Program-made: the position numbers and the translations under genes
The notes under the pieces: generated by a model
Seen by the model: only the letters and a program-made list of their open reading frames with translations
What the model was told of the DNA's origin: nothing
Database searches by the model: none
Shown here: piece after piece, positions 8,641 to 16,619 of the stretch
Numbering within the stretch: position 1 is the stretch's first letter
Layout of the letters: every line of letters begins with the position of its first letter
Source of the DNA: Streptomyces sp. NRRL WC-3605
GTDB taxonomy: Bacteria; Actinomycetota; Actinomycetes; Streptomycetales; Streptomycetaceae
Assembly (NCBI RefSeq): GCF_001509795.1
Contig: NZ_LLZN01000042.1
Location: forward strand, 1-64,000
Reading direction: 5' to 3'
DNA length: 64,000 nt

Positions 8641-8826
8641 GGTGGGTGCTCCATGGTGACGGGTCGGGGCCGGGCCCGTGGGGACGGTGGGGGACGGGCC
8701 CGGCGTGCGGCGGGACGTCCGCGACCGTGCGGGTGACGCGGTGCGGGACGTTGGGGTCCGCCGCGGGGGTGGCCGTCCGGCTCCCCGGTCGTCGGGGAGG
8801 GCGGGCGGCCGGTGGCCGGACGTGGC

Positions 8827-9135
8827 TCAGGCGGCGGGGAGGACGCGCGGGCGCGCGCTTCCGGCGGCGGCCTGGGTACGGCGGACGGTGGCGCCTGCGA
8901 CGACCGGGCGGGCGGTGGCGCGCACGACGACCGGACAGGCGGTGCCGCCTGCGACGACGGGACCTGCGGTGCCGCGCACGACGACCGGGCGGACCGTGCC
9001 GCGCACGACGACCGGACAGGCGGTGCCGCGCGGAGCGGCCCCGCGGCCGGTCCGTGCGGCCGCGGCCGCCGTCCCGGGGGCACGTCGGCGGCCGGCGTGC
9101 CGGCGCGGGTGCGCGGGCGCGTACGCGTGATGCAT
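8827..9135 (-). CDS. Possible small low-complexity repeat protein
   Basis: A 102-residue open frame beginning MHHAYAPAHPRRH with a strong GCAGGAG ribosome site seven bases before its ATG. The middle consists of five 9-residue repeats of the type GTACPVVVR / GTVRPVVVR / GTAGPVVAG, encoded by a 27-bp DNA repeat. There is no signal peptide or known domain. All six frames are open here because of extreme GC content, so coding status is uncertain. The ribosome site is the main support. Its position 187 bp upstream of the FG-GAP trio on the same strand would make it the first gene of that unit if real. Confidence 0.3.
   Translation of the reverse strand: MHHAYAPAHPRRHAGRRRAPGTAAAAARTGRGAAPRGTACPVVVRGTVRPVVVRGTAGPVVAGGTACPVVVRATARPVVAGATVRRTQAAAGSARPRVLPAA
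8893..9027. repeat. Five imperfect 27-bp tandem repeats
   Basis: Five head-to-tail copies start at 8893, 8920, 8947, 8974 and 9001. Copies 2 and 5 are identical; the others differ at several bases. The period is a multiple of three. The surrounding 8641-9399 interval is low-complexity and otherwise carries no clear gene. Confidence 0.85.
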
Positions 9136-9399
9136 GCGGGTTCTCCTGCGGCATGCGGGATGCCCGGCGGGGCATCGCAGACGGGGCTGCGACCGGCATC
9201 GTCCACCTGGCCTTGGCCATGGCTTTACGAAGGGTCGACTCTCAGGAGACCTTCAGCCGGGCCCAAGGGTTGTATGCGCGTGCGCAGGGATTTCCGGGGC
9301 CCATCGGGTGAATGCGGACGCGCCGGCCGCTGGGCCCGCGGCGGGACGGGAAGGCCCTCGGCCGGAGCGCAGTCGCGGCGAGCAGGTCAGGAGTGTCCG

Positions 9400-9738
9400 A
9401 TGCCGAAGTTCCTCATCCAGGCCACCTACACGGCCGAGGGCACGCGGGGGCTGCTGGAGGAGGGGGCGAGCGGGCGCCGGGCGGCGGTCGAGCAGGCCGT
9501 GTCCGGGCTCGGCGGGACGGTCGAGGCGATGTACTTCGCGTTCGGCGAGTACGACATCGTCGTGATCGTCGACTTCCCCGACGCGGCCGCGATGGCCGCC
9601 GCCAGCCTCACCGTCAAGGCGAGCGGCGCCCTGCACACACGGGCCACTCCCCTGCTCGCCCTGGACGAGCTCGACGAGGCCGCACACCGCCAGGTGCCCT
9701 TCCGGGCGCCCGGGGGGCAGGACCCCGCCGGTACCTGA
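9400..9738 (+). CDS. GYD domain-containing protein
   Basis: Small cytosolic protein of 112 residues with the GYD-type ferredoxin-like fold: MPKFLIQATYTAEGTRGLL at the N terminus and FGEYDIVVIVDFPDAAAMAA in the middle, where the EYD motif gives the family its name. Function of the family is unknown. AGGAG lies six bases before the ATG. It stands alone and converges with the DUF4287 gene 20 bp downstream. Confidence 0.9.
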   Translation: MPKFLIQATYTAEGTRGLLEEGASGRRAAVEQAVSGLGGTVEAMYFAFGEYDIVVIVDFPDAAAMAAASLTVKASGALHTRATPLLALDELDEAAHRQVPFRAPGGQDPAGT

Positions 9739-9758
9739 GCTCGGTCGCCGGACCGGGC

Positions 9759-9971
9759 TCAGTCGCCGGACCGCTCGGCCAGCGTGTGGGCGACGAGCGC
9801 GTTGGCGTGCCCGTGCCCGAGGCCGTGCTCGGTCTTCAACCAGCCGACCAGCTCCATGTGCCGGGTCAGCGGCGAGGTGCGGACGAGGTCCTTCCAGTAC
9901 GCGACCGGACGGCCGTACTTCTTCTCGATCGCGGGGAAGTAGGAGGCGGGGCCCTTCACCGGTGCGCTCAT
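9759..9971 (-). CDS. DUF4287 domain protein
   Basis: A 70-residue protein made almost entirely of a DUF4287 domain (GPASYFPAIEKKYGRPVAYW and a helical HGLGHGHANALVAHTL segment). Relatives occur as short stand-alone proteins in actinobacteria; no biochemical role is known. ATG at 9971; GGACGGACCGAC upstream gives only a weak ribosome site. Monocistronic, convergent with the GYD gene. Confidence 0.85.
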   Translation of the reverse strand: MSAPVKGPASYFPAIEKKYGRPVAYWKDLVRTSPLTRHMELVGWLKTEHGLGHGHANALVAHTLAERSGD

Positions 9972-10195
9972 GTCGGTCCGTCCGTTCAGTTGGCTTGTCC
10001 TGTCGTCGATGCAGACCCGTGAGGGCTGCCGGCCTCATCGCCGTACGCCTGTGAACCGCGTCACCACGGTCACCGGATGGAGTGACATCCGCGCGGAACT
10101 CCGCGGAAGCGGCGGGAGTTCTCCTCGTGATGTGACGTGACGTGCGGGAGCGCGCGGACGACCGAGCCGACGGATACGAAGCCGAGGTGGCACGC

Positions 10196-10741
10196 ATGGC
10201 GATGTGGGACCGGATCAAGGACCAGGCCAAGGGGTTGCAGCAGCAGGCCCAGGGCCGCGGCTCCGGCGGGCACGGGCGGCCGGGCTCCGGGTCCGGGGGC
10301 TCGAAGGCGCAGCTGGTGAGCACGCTGAAGAACCAGCTCACCTCGCTCAAGACGGAGTTGAAGAGCGGCGCGTACCGGGACGCGAGCATGGCCATGTGCG
10401 CGCTGGTGGCGGCCGCCGACGGGCACGTCGACCCGGCCGAGCGGCAGCACGTGGAGTCGCTGATCCTGAGCAACGACGTCCTGCAGAACTTCCCGTCCGA
10501 GCAGCTGCGCCAGCGCTTCAACAAGCACGTGGACCAGATGGCCGCCAACTTCCCGCAGGGCAAGGCGGACGCGCTCCAGGAGATCGCCAAGGCCGCGAAG
10601 AAGCCGACCGAGGCCCGTGCCGTCGTCCAGACCGGCTTCGTCGTGGCCGGGGCGGACGGCTATGTGGCCCCCGCCGAGGAGCAGGTGCTGCGGGAGGCGT
10701 GCGGGGTGCTCAACCTGTCGCCGCAGGAGTTCGGGCTCTGA
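10196..10741 (+). CDS. TerB-family tellurite resistance-like protein
   Basis: Cytosolic protein of 181 residues. A short Gln/Gly-rich start (MAMWDRIKDQAKGLQQQ) leads to a TerB-like helical domain with two acidic metal-binding loops, AADGHVDPAERQ and GADGYVAPAEEQ. TerB proteins belong to tellurite and general stress systems linked to TerD/TerZ calcium-binding proteins. No other ter gene is adjacent, although a von Willebrand A protein lies 25 kb away. GAGGTGG lies five bases before the chosen ATG. An in-frame upstream GTG at 10142 lacks a ribosome site. Confidence 0.88.
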   Translation: MAMWDRIKDQAKGLQQQAQGRGSGGHGRPGSGSGGSKAQLVSTLKNQLTSLKTELKSGAYRDASMAMCALVAAADGHVDPAERQHVESLILSNDVLQNFPSEQLRQRFNKHVDQMAANFPQGKADALQEIAKAAKKPTEARAVVQTGFVVAGADGYVAPAEEQVLREACGVLNLSPQEFGL

Positions 10742-10762
10742 CACCGGGGAGCCGGTGACGGC

Positions 10763-11260
10763 TCAATCGTGGTGCGGCGGTCCCGGCATGGTCGTGAGGT
10801 CCGGTGCCGCTTCGGGCCAGACCAGCAGCAGCGGGCACGGGGCGTGGTCCACGACGAAGCGGCTGGCGGGGCCGAGGCTGTGCGGGCCGAGCCGGCTCCG
10901 GTCGCCGTCGCGGGCCAGGACGAGCAGCTCGGCGCCGTCCGCCGCCGCGACGACCTCGCGTTCGACGCGGCCGGTGCGCTCGGTGCGGGTGCAGGGCCGG
11001 CCCAGCCGTTCGGCGGCGGCGCCGAGGAGGGTCTCGGCGGAGGCGGCGGCGAGGTGCTCGACCCGGGTGCCCGGGTCGCGTTCGGGGTGGCCGCGGCCCA
11101 GCAGCCCGGCGAACGCGCCGTGCGCGGCGTCGGCCACGTCGTCCCCGGTGACGTGCAGCAGGACGATCTCGGCGTCCTCGGGTGCGTGCCGGCGCGCGGC
11201 GTCCACGCAGGCCGGCCAGGTGCCCTCGACGATCCAGACGACCACGGCCATCGGCTTCAT
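10763..11260 (-). CDS. Universal stress protein-like (UspA fold)
   Basis: Protein of 165 residues with an alpha/beta UspA-type layout: VVVWIVEGTW at the start, IVLLHVTGDD in the second strand and ELLVLARDGDRSRLGPHSLG near the end, resembling the nucleotide-binding loop G-x2-G-x9-G(S/T). The loop is not canonical, so ATP binding is uncertain. Its ATG overlaps the TGA of the permease gene (ATGA) and GGAGGAGG lies just upstream, so translation is likely coupled. It is the last gene of the sigma factor operon. Confidence 0.82.
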   Translation of the reverse strand: MKPMAVVVWIVEGTWPACVDAARRHAPEDAEIVLLHVTGDDVADAAHGAFAGLLGRGHPERDPGTRVEHLAAASAETLLGAAAERLGRPCTRTERTGRVEREVVAAADGAELLVLARDGDRSRLGPHSLGPASRFVVDHAPCPLLLVWPEAAPDLTTMPGPPHHD

Positions 11261-12669
11261 CCTCCTCCGATCACGGCCAGTGAGGCCCACAGTGCCACCA
11301 CGGCGGCGCACAGGCTCGCGGGTACGGCGTACAGGCCGAGCCGGGTGAACTCCCCCAGCCGTACCTCGGTGTCGTGGGCGTGCACGATACGCCGCCACAG
11401 CAGGGTGGCCAGAGACCCCGCGTAGGTCAGGTTCGGCCCGATGTTCACGCCGAGCAGCACCGCGAGGACGGCGCCGGGCCCGGACCCGGCGGTCAGCGGC
11501 AGCAGGACCAGGACGGCCGGCAGGTTGTTGATGACGTTGGCGAGGACGGCGGCCAGCACGGCGAGGCCGAACAGGGCGGCCAGTCCGGTGCCGTCGGGCA
11601 CGAGGCGCCCGAGAGCGGTGTCGAGTCCGTTGTCCACGACCGCGCGGACGACGATCCCGAGGGCCAGGACGAACGCGAGGAACGGCACGGACGCGGCGTT
11701 CAGCAGCGCCTTCGCGGTGGTGCGGCGCCGCAGCAGGGCCCGCACGGCGAGCACGGCCGCGCCCGCCAGGGCCGCCCAGGCCGGGTCGACGCCGACGGCC
11801 GAGGTCACGACGAACCCGGCCAGGGTGCAGGCCACCGTCACCAGGGCGAACAGCGGCAGTTCGGGTGCGTCGCCACCGGACGGGGCCTGCGCGCCCGCGT
11901 CCAGGTCGGTGGCGAAGAAGCGCCGGAAGACGGCGTACTCGACGGCGATGGCGGCCAGCCACGGCAGTGCCATCAGCGCGGCGAACCGGGTGAAGGTCAG
12001 CCCGCTGGCCGCGAACGCCAGCAGGTTGGTCAGGTTGGACACCGGCAGCAGCAGGGACGCCGTGTTGGACAGATGGGTGCAGGCGTAGACGTGCGGTTTC
12101 GGGCGGGCGCCGAGCCGGGCGGCCGTCGCGAACACGACGGGGGTGAGCAGGACGACGGTGGCGTCCAGGCTGAGCACGGCCGTGATCGCGGACGCGGCCA
12201 GGAACACCTGGCCGAGCAGCCGGCGGGGCCGGCCCGCCGCCGTCCGCGCCATCCACGCCCCGCACGCCTGGAACAGCCCCTCGTCGTCGCAGAGCTGGGC
12301 GAGGACCAGCACGGCCGCGAGGAAGCCGATGACCGGGCCGAGGCGTTCGGCCTCGTCCAGCGCGTGGGCGGGGGAGAGGGCACCGGTGGCGACGACCAGC
12401 GCCGCGGCCGGCACGGCGGTCACCGCCTCGGGCAGTCCGAAGGGACGGACGACGGCACCGGCCAGCACGAGCACGAGCAGGGCCACGGACAACGTCTCCG
12501 CGAGCGAGGCGTTCAGCTTCCGGTCCTTCCGGGTGGGGCGGAGGGTCCGCCGGTCACGATCTCGCCGCACGGTACTCCGCGCGGACGGCCCTCCGTCCGT
12601 CCCACCCCCTGCGCCCGGCCCGATCCCGACCGGGCGGCTCACCAGGGGTTCCCGGATCTCGTCTGCCAA
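11257..12669 (-). CDS. SLC13/ArsB-NhaD type permease
   Basis: Membrane transporter of 470 residues with about eleven hydrophobic helices after a basic cytosolic start of ~50 residues. Motifs of the ion-transporter superfamily are visible: LSLDATVVLLTPVV in the first half and NVINNLPAVLVLLPL with GVNIGPNLTYAGS in the second, giving the inverted-repeat architecture. Members export arsenite or exchange Na+/H+; the substrate is not clear here. The TTG start at 12669 has GAGGGA six bases upstream. Other in-frame GTG starts exist nearby. It starts 10 bp after the upstream gene and overlaps the next by 4 bp. Confidence 0.9.
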   Translation of the reverse strand: MADEIREPLVSRPVGIGPGAGGGTDGGPSARSTVRRDRDRRTLRPTRKDRKLNASLAETLSVALLVLVLAGAVVRPFGLPEAVTAVPAAALVVATGALSPAHALDEAERLGPVIGFLAAVLVLAQLCDDEGLFQACGAWMARTAAGRPRRLLGQVFLAASAITAVLSLDATVVLLTPVVFATAARLGARPKPHVYACTHLSNTASLLLPVSNLTNLLAFAASGLTFTRFAALMALPWLAAIAVEYAVFRRFFATDLDAGAQAPSGGDAPELPLFALVTVACTLAGFVVTSAVGVDPAWAALAGAAVLAVRALLRRRTTAKALLNAASVPFLAFVLALGIVVRAVVDNGLDTALGRLVPDGTGLAALFGLAVLAAVLANVINNLPAVLVLLPLTAGSGPGAVLAVLLGVNIGPNLTYAGSLATLLWRRIVHAHDTEVRLGEFTRLGLYAVPASLCAAVVALWASLAVIGGG

Positions 12670-12679
12670 GGGCTGTCCC

Positions 12680-13210
12680 TCAGCCGCGCTCCGCCGCCTC
12701 GCGGGTGGGCACCACCCTCTGCGGAACGTCCCCCCGCGCCGACGGGGACGCCGTCGTCTCCGCCGTGGGCCGGGCCGCCGCCTCGTCCCGCGGCGCGCGC
12801 GTCACATCTTCCCGCGTGCCCTCGGTGGGCACGGAGGGACCCGTGCGCGCCGGGGGCGACACCGGGGTGCGGCTCGGGGACGGCCCCGTGCTGGGCGTCG
12901 GCAGCGGCACCGGGGTCGCCGGTGCCGAACGGCCGCCCGTGGGAGGCGCGAGCGGCGGCGCCGGGGTCGTCGGCGGGTCCGCGCGCTGCGAGGCGAACGG
13001 CAGGGCGGCCAGCAGCGCCACGGCACAGGTGACGCCCACTCCGGCGGCCGTACGCGCCAGGCGCCGGCGGGACGCGCGGCGGCGGATCGCCTCGTAGCGG
13101 CCGGGCGGCGGGGCCAGGTGCTCGGACGGCGGGCGCAGGACGACGACCAGGGGGTCGTCGTCGGCGAGGGCGCGGCCGTCCGGTTCGTCGCCGTCAATGC
13201 GAGTGGTCAA
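12680..13210 (-). CDS. Single-pass membrane protein, possible anti-sigma factor
   Basis: A 176-residue protein: an acidic cytosolic N terminus (~40 residues), a basic RRRASRRRLART stretch, one membrane helix (AAGVGVTCAVALLAALPFA, about 57-75), then a Pro/Thr/Ser-rich outer tail. It starts at TTG 13210, inside the end of the sigma factor gene, with GAGGAG five bases before it. The topology and translational overlap suggest a regulator of that sigma factor. I see no zinc anti-sigma motif (HxxxCxxC), so this remains an inference. Confidence 0.8.
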   Translation of the reverse strand: MTTRIDGDEPDGRALADDDPLVVVLRPPSEHLAPPPGRYEAIRRRASRRRLARTAAGVGVTCAVALLAALPFASQRADPPTTPAPPLAPPTGGRSAPATPVPLPTPSTGPSPSRTPVSPPARTGPSVPTEGTREDVTRAPRDEAAARPTAETTASPSARGDVPQRVVPTREAAERG

Positions 13211-13685
13211 GGCTTCTCCTCAGGTGGACGCGGAGCAGTTCGCGGGCCGCGTGCAGGTCGGCCTTGACGGTTCCTTCCTTGCGCCCGGTCAGCACGGACA
13301 CCTCCCGGATCGGCATGTCAGCGTAGTAGTGGAGAAGGATGGGGATGCGCAGTCGTTCCGGCAGGGACTGCACCAGCAGCCGGACCGACGGGTCGGCCTG
13401 TTCGGGGTGCGGGGCGACGGCGGCCTCCGTGGTCGCGCGGCGCACGGCCCGGCGTTCGCGCTCCAGTTTGCGCCAGTGGTCGCGGACCAGGTTGGCCGCG
13501 GTGACGTAGAGGAAGCCGCGGGGTTCCTCGACCCGGTTCCAGCGGGCCCAGAGCCGGGTGAAGGACTCCGACGCGATCTCGTGCGCCGTCTCGTCGTCGT
13601 CGACCAGCCGGCGGCACCAGCCGGCCAGACGGGGGTAGAGGGCGGCGAACAGCTCGGACGCCGCCTCGTCTCGGGACCGTTTCAA
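13194..13685 (-). CDS. ECF-type RNA polymerase sigma factor
   Basis: Sigma-70 family protein of 163 residues. Region 2 covers FAALYPRLAGWCRRL to ESFTRLWARW and FLYVTAANLVRDHWRK. Region 4 follows at LPERLRIPILLHYYADMPIREVS with a helix-turn-helix ending EGTVKADLHAARELL. It would direct RNA polymerase to a private promoter set. TTG start at 13685 with GGAG just upstream. The next gene begins within its 3' end. The downstream order (membrane protein, permease, universal stress protein) suggests an envelope or ion-stress response, though the signal is unknown. Confidence 0.9.
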   Translation of the reverse strand: MKRSRDEAASELFAALYPRLAGWCRRLVDDDETAHEIASESFTRLWARWNRVEEPRGFLYVTAANLVRDHWRKLERERRAVRRATTEAAVAPHPEQADPSVRLLVQSLPERLRIPILLHYYADMPIREVSVLTGRKEGTVKADLHAARELLRVHLRRSLDHSH

Positions 13686-13801
13686 CGCTCTCCATGGTCG
13701 GGCCGGCGACCGGGTGCGGTGGCCGGGGTGTCACGGGGGAGGATGCCGGTACGGCCGCGCGCGTTGCGCGCCCGTACCGGGTTCCGCCCCGGCGGGCCGG
13801 T

Positions 13802-14431
13802 TCAGGGGGACGTGGAGCCGAGCACCGCGAACACGATCACGTTGTCGCGGTACTCCTGTCCTTCCTTGGGCCCGCCGCAGGTGATCAGCCGCAACTCGGG
13901 CCGGTCGACGTCCCCGTAGACGTCGTCGGCGGGGAAGTCGGCCTTGGCGACCGTGCGGACGGAGTCGACGGTGAACCGCGCGGTGCTGCCGTCCTGCCGG
14001 CGCGCCTCGATCGCGTCCCCCTTGCGCAGCCGCACGAGGTCGCGGAACACGCCGTCGCCGAACTCGCCCACGTGGACGTGGCCGAGGACGACCGACGGGC
14101 CGACCTCGCCGGGGGTGGGCGAGTGCCGGTACCAACCGGCGCGGTCGTGGGCCGTGATGGGCGGCACCTCGACGGTGCCGTCCCGTTCCAGGCCCAGCCG
14201 GATCACCGGGGTGTCGACGTCGATGGCGGGGATGCGCAGCCGGACGGGGGCCGAACGCCCCAGGGCGCGTGCGGGGTTCGCGGTCGCGTCGGCGGACCGG
14301 TCGCCGGTCTGCCGGGTGCCCCGCGTCCGGCGGGCGGGCGCGCTCGCGGGCTCCGAGGCCGCGCCGCCGCATCCCACCAGGACCGAGGCGAGCGCTGCGG
14401 TGCCGAACGCGCGCCGGGACAGCGGCGTCAT
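13802..14431 (-). CDS. Class F sortase
   Basis: Membrane-anchored cysteine transpeptidase of 209 residues. An N-terminal lipoprotein-like or membrane segment (AALASVLVGCG) is followed by the sortase fold: the His motif VVLGHVHVG, the Cys motif LITCGGP and a downstream Arg in QEYRDN. It should cleave a sorting signal and attach a protein to the envelope. Its ATG overlaps the stop of the upstream gene (ATGA), so both are translated together. The upstream product, with a C-terminal hydrophobic helix and Arg tail, is a natural candidate substrate. Confidence 0.92.
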   Translation of the reverse strand: MTPLSRRAFGTAALASVLVGCGGAASEPASAPARRTRGTRQTGDRSADATANPARALGRSAPVRLRIPAIDVDTPVIRLGLERDGTVEVPPITAHDRAGWYRHSPTPGEVGPSVVLGHVHVGEFGDGVFRDLVRLRKGDAIEARRQDGSTARFTVDSVRTVAKADFPADDVYGDVDRPELRLITCGGPKEGQEYRDNVIVFAVLGSTSP

Positions 14432-14817
14432 ACGCCGTGCGTCCGCCGGCGCCGGACGACGAACGTCGCCGCGCCTCCGGCGAGGAGCAGCGCGGCCGCG
14501 CCGCCGCCGACCAGACCGCCCGTGGCGGTGCCGGAGGAGGTGTCGGCCACGCCGGTGTCGGGCGCCCCGGACGGGCGGACGGCGACCTGGCCGCGCTCGG
14601 CCGGCACGGGGGAGGCCGCGTCGTCCGCGGGACGGGTCGAGGGCACCGGGGAGGCCGCCTCGTCGGCGGGGCCGGTCGAGGGCACCGGCGAGGCGGCGTC
14701 CTCCGCCACGCGGGTCGGCACCGGGCTGGGGGTGGAGCTGTCGGCGAGGGCCGGGGCGGCGCTCGCCAGGAGGGCGGTGCAGGTGAGGGCCAGGGCACTG
14801 AACACGGTTCGGCGCAT
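14428..14817 (-). CDS. Exported protein with C-terminal membrane anchor, sortase partner candidate
   Basis: A 129-residue protein with signal peptide (MRRTVFSALALTCTALLASA), a Pro/Ser/Ala linker containing three near-repeats of AASPVPSTGPADE type, a GAPDTGVADTSSG segment, a hydrophobic helix and a basic RRRRTHGV tail. This is the layout of a sortase substrate, though the motif PDTG is not a classic LPXTG or LAXTG. The start at 14817 follows GAGAGCG and matches the signal peptide. It overlaps the class F sortase gene by 4 bp, supporting a substrate/enzyme pair. Confidence 0.8.
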   Translation of the reverse strand: MRRTVFSALALTCTALLASAAPALADSSTPSPVPTRVAEDAASPVPSTGPADEAASPVPSTRPADDAASPVPAERGQVAVRPSGAPDTGVADTSSGTATGGLVGGGAAALLLAGGAATFVVRRRRTHGV

Positions 14818-15042
14818 CGGGTCGCTCTCTTTCGTCGTTCGCCCGGCCGGAACGGCGGGCGGATGGTGACGGGTCGAGCGGAGAGACGACACGGCCCCCG
14901 GGCAGGTTGTAAAGAGATGGCAAAGCCGCGGAGGACACGGTTTCCTGGAACCCGGCGCCCGGGTGACAGGAGGCGGGCGCCGGGAATTCCCGTGCCGCGC
15001 GGGGCGGTTGACCGGTCACGTCCGCCGACGAAGGAGAACGCC

Positions 15043-15501
15043 ATGCCCGAGAACCCCGACGAGCGCCCCGGCCGGGTACGTGAGCTCCGGCTCGTGGTCA
15101 CGGCCGAGGACTACGACGAGGCGCTGCGCTTCTACCGGGACGTGCTCGGCCTGCCCGAACAGGCGGCGTTCTCCTCCCCGGACGGCCGGGTCACCATCCT
15201 GGACGCGGGCCGGGCCACCCTGGAGCTGACCGACCCGCGCCACGCGGAGTACATCGACGAGGTCGAGGTGGGCCGGCGGGTCGCCGGGCACGTCCGGGTC
15301 GCCTTCCAGGTGGACGACTCCCCTGCGGTCACCGCCCGGCTCGCGGCGGCCGGCGCCGAGGTCCTGGCCGAACCGACGCGGACGCCCTGGAACTCCCTGA
15401 ACTCCCGCCTCGAGGCACCGGGCGCCCTGCAGCTGACGCTGTTCACGGAACTGGGGGAGACGACGGAGGAAGCGGCACAGGGCGATTCCTCCCAGCCGTA
15501 G
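15043..15501 (+). CDS. VOC family (glyoxalase-like) protein
   Basis: Protein of 152 residues with two beta-alpha-beta-beta-beta modules of the vicinal oxygen chelate fold: VRELRLVVTAEDYDEALRFY with FYRDVLGLPE, and VRVAFQVDDSPAVTARLAAAG. The C-terminal RLEAPGALQLTLF carries the usual Glu-bearing last strand region. Possible roles are glyoxalase, dioxygenase or antibiotic-binding protein; none is decided by the sequence. AAGGAG lies six bases before the ATG. A separate gene 31 bp further on has its own -10 box. Confidence 0.9.
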   Translation: MPENPDERPGRVRELRLVVTAEDYDEALRFYRDVLGLPEQAAFSSPDGRVTILDAGRATLELTDPRHAEYIDEVEVGRRVAGHVRVAFQVDDSPAVTARLAAAGAEVLAEPTRTPWNSLNSRLEAPGALQLTLFTELGETTEEAAQGDSSQP

Positions 15502-15532
15502 CCTATTCGTCCGTTTTGGTGATAATTGAGGC

Positions 15533-15901
15533 ATGAATACGGCGACGCTTGAACTGGCGGCCGCGGCGGGCGATGTCCTTCGCTGGATCGCCGCCCTGGC
15601 AGGTGGCATTTTCATCGCCGGCGCACTGGTGTGGGCGGTGCAGTTCGGCATGCGGGTCCGCGACAAGGAGTCGCCGCGGCCCACCCCCGAGGAACAGACG
15701 CACCTCCCCGAGACCGGTGCCGTCCACGAGATCCGTGAGGTGCGGGAACCCGACGAGGTCCCGCACGCGGAGGGCGCGACCCGTCTCCTGCCGCACGAGC
15801 TGCACGCCGCGAGCAGCAGGCGCAGCGAGGACCAGCACCGCAGGCGGTGGGATCCGGGCCACAGCGGGTCCTTCGGCGGCGGCGGCATCGGCCACCGCTG
15901 A
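15533..15901 (+). CDS. DUF6479-type small membrane protein
   Basis: A 122-residue protein with one N-terminal membrane helix (WIAALAGGIFIAGALVWAV, about 17-35) and a charged tail rich in Pro, Glu, Arg and Ser/Gly, matching the DUF6479 family as I remember it (PEEQTHLPETGAV and SEDQ...SGSFGGGGIGH). Function unknown. GATAAT at 15521-15526 ends six bases before the ATG, which suggests a leaderless transcript. The GAGG just before the ATG is too close for a normal ribosome site. Confidence 0.82.
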   Translation: MNTATLELAAAAGDVLRWIAALAGGIFIAGALVWAVQFGMRVRDKESPRPTPEEQTHLPETGAVHEIREVREPDEVPHAEGATRLLPHELHAASSRRSEDQHRRRWDPGHSGSFGGGGIGHR

Positions 15902-15944
15902 CCCGGCCGCCCCTGCCCTGGCCCCCGCCCCGGCCCCGCACGGG

Positions 15945-16433
15945 TCAGGAGGGGTCAGGGGCAAGCGCCAGGGCCAGGATCACGAAGAAGTCCACGGCCA
16001 CCATGATCACGGACCAGACCGGCGCGTACGGCAGGAACAGGAAGTGGGCGACCATGCCGAGCGACGCCAGGAAGATGCCGGTGATCCGGGCCCACCAGGC
16101 GCCCTTGAGGATGCCGTAGCCCACGCACACGGCGGCCACGCCCAGCGCGAGCAGGACCCAGCCCCAGGTCGTCAGGGTCCCCTTGAAGACGTAGTCGCCG
16201 ACCCGCGCGTACACGTCGTCGGCGGCCAGGGCGGAGATGCCCTGCAGGATGGCGAGCACCCCGTCGACCAGCATCAGCACACCGGCGAAGACCAGCCCGC
16301 CGGTGAACCAGTCGGACGATCGACCGGTCGCGGCCGCCGGGACGGGCCGTGCCGTCCGGGGCGCGGACGGGCCGAACGCGCTGTGGGCCGCGTCGGTGGC
16401 GTGCGCCTGCGGTGGCTGCTGCTGCTGGGTCAT
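15945..16433 (-). CDS. Small multi-pass membrane protein (DUF7144-like)
   Basis: A 162-residue protein with a Gln/Pro-rich cytosolic start and four membrane helices (GGLVFAGVLMLVDGVLAIL, WGWVLLALGVAAVCVGYGIL, ITGIFLASLGMVAHFLFL, WSVIMVAVDFFVILALALA). The pattern, including GAWWARITGI after helix 2, fits the actinobacterial DUF7144 family. No function is known. The ATG at 16433 is the best start, but only a weak GGGGTAC precedes it. It stands alone, facing away from the lipoprotein gene. Confidence 0.82.
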   Translation of the reverse strand: MTQQQQPPQAHATDAAHSAFGPSAPRTARPVPAAATGRSSDWFTGGLVFAGVLMLVDGVLAILQGISALAADDVYARVGDYVFKGTLTTWGWVLLALGVAAVCVGYGILKGAWWARITGIFLASLGMVAHFLFLPYAPVWSVIMVAVDFFVILALALAPDPS

Positions 16434-16619
16434 GGCTGCCGTACCCCACTTCTCGCGGTGCCCGCGATCGGTCGTCGAACGGGTGCTGCGGTCGGTACGA
16501 CGATCCGGGCGCCCGGAGCCGCCCACCACGGGGCACGGGCCGATCGGGTGACGGCCGGGGTGCGGGCGGACCGGTCGCGCCCTTCACTGGAGGAACCGCC
16601 GGACACCCCTGGAGCCGTC

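Noticed and set aside
5902..8736. A 944-codon open frame antisense to the second and third FG-GAP genes
   Set aside because: It arises from the high-GC third positions of the real minus-strand genes. It has no domain, only low-complexity Gly/Val/Asp repeats mirroring the calcium loops.
8893..9027. CRISPR array at the 27-bp repeat
   Set aside because: The copies are contiguous with no spacers, and no cas gene is in the window.
11257..12669. Arsenic-resistance operon based on the ArsB-like permease
   Set aside because: No arsR or arsC is adjacent. The permease belongs to a sigma factor operon and the family also includes Na+/H+ and other anion transporters.
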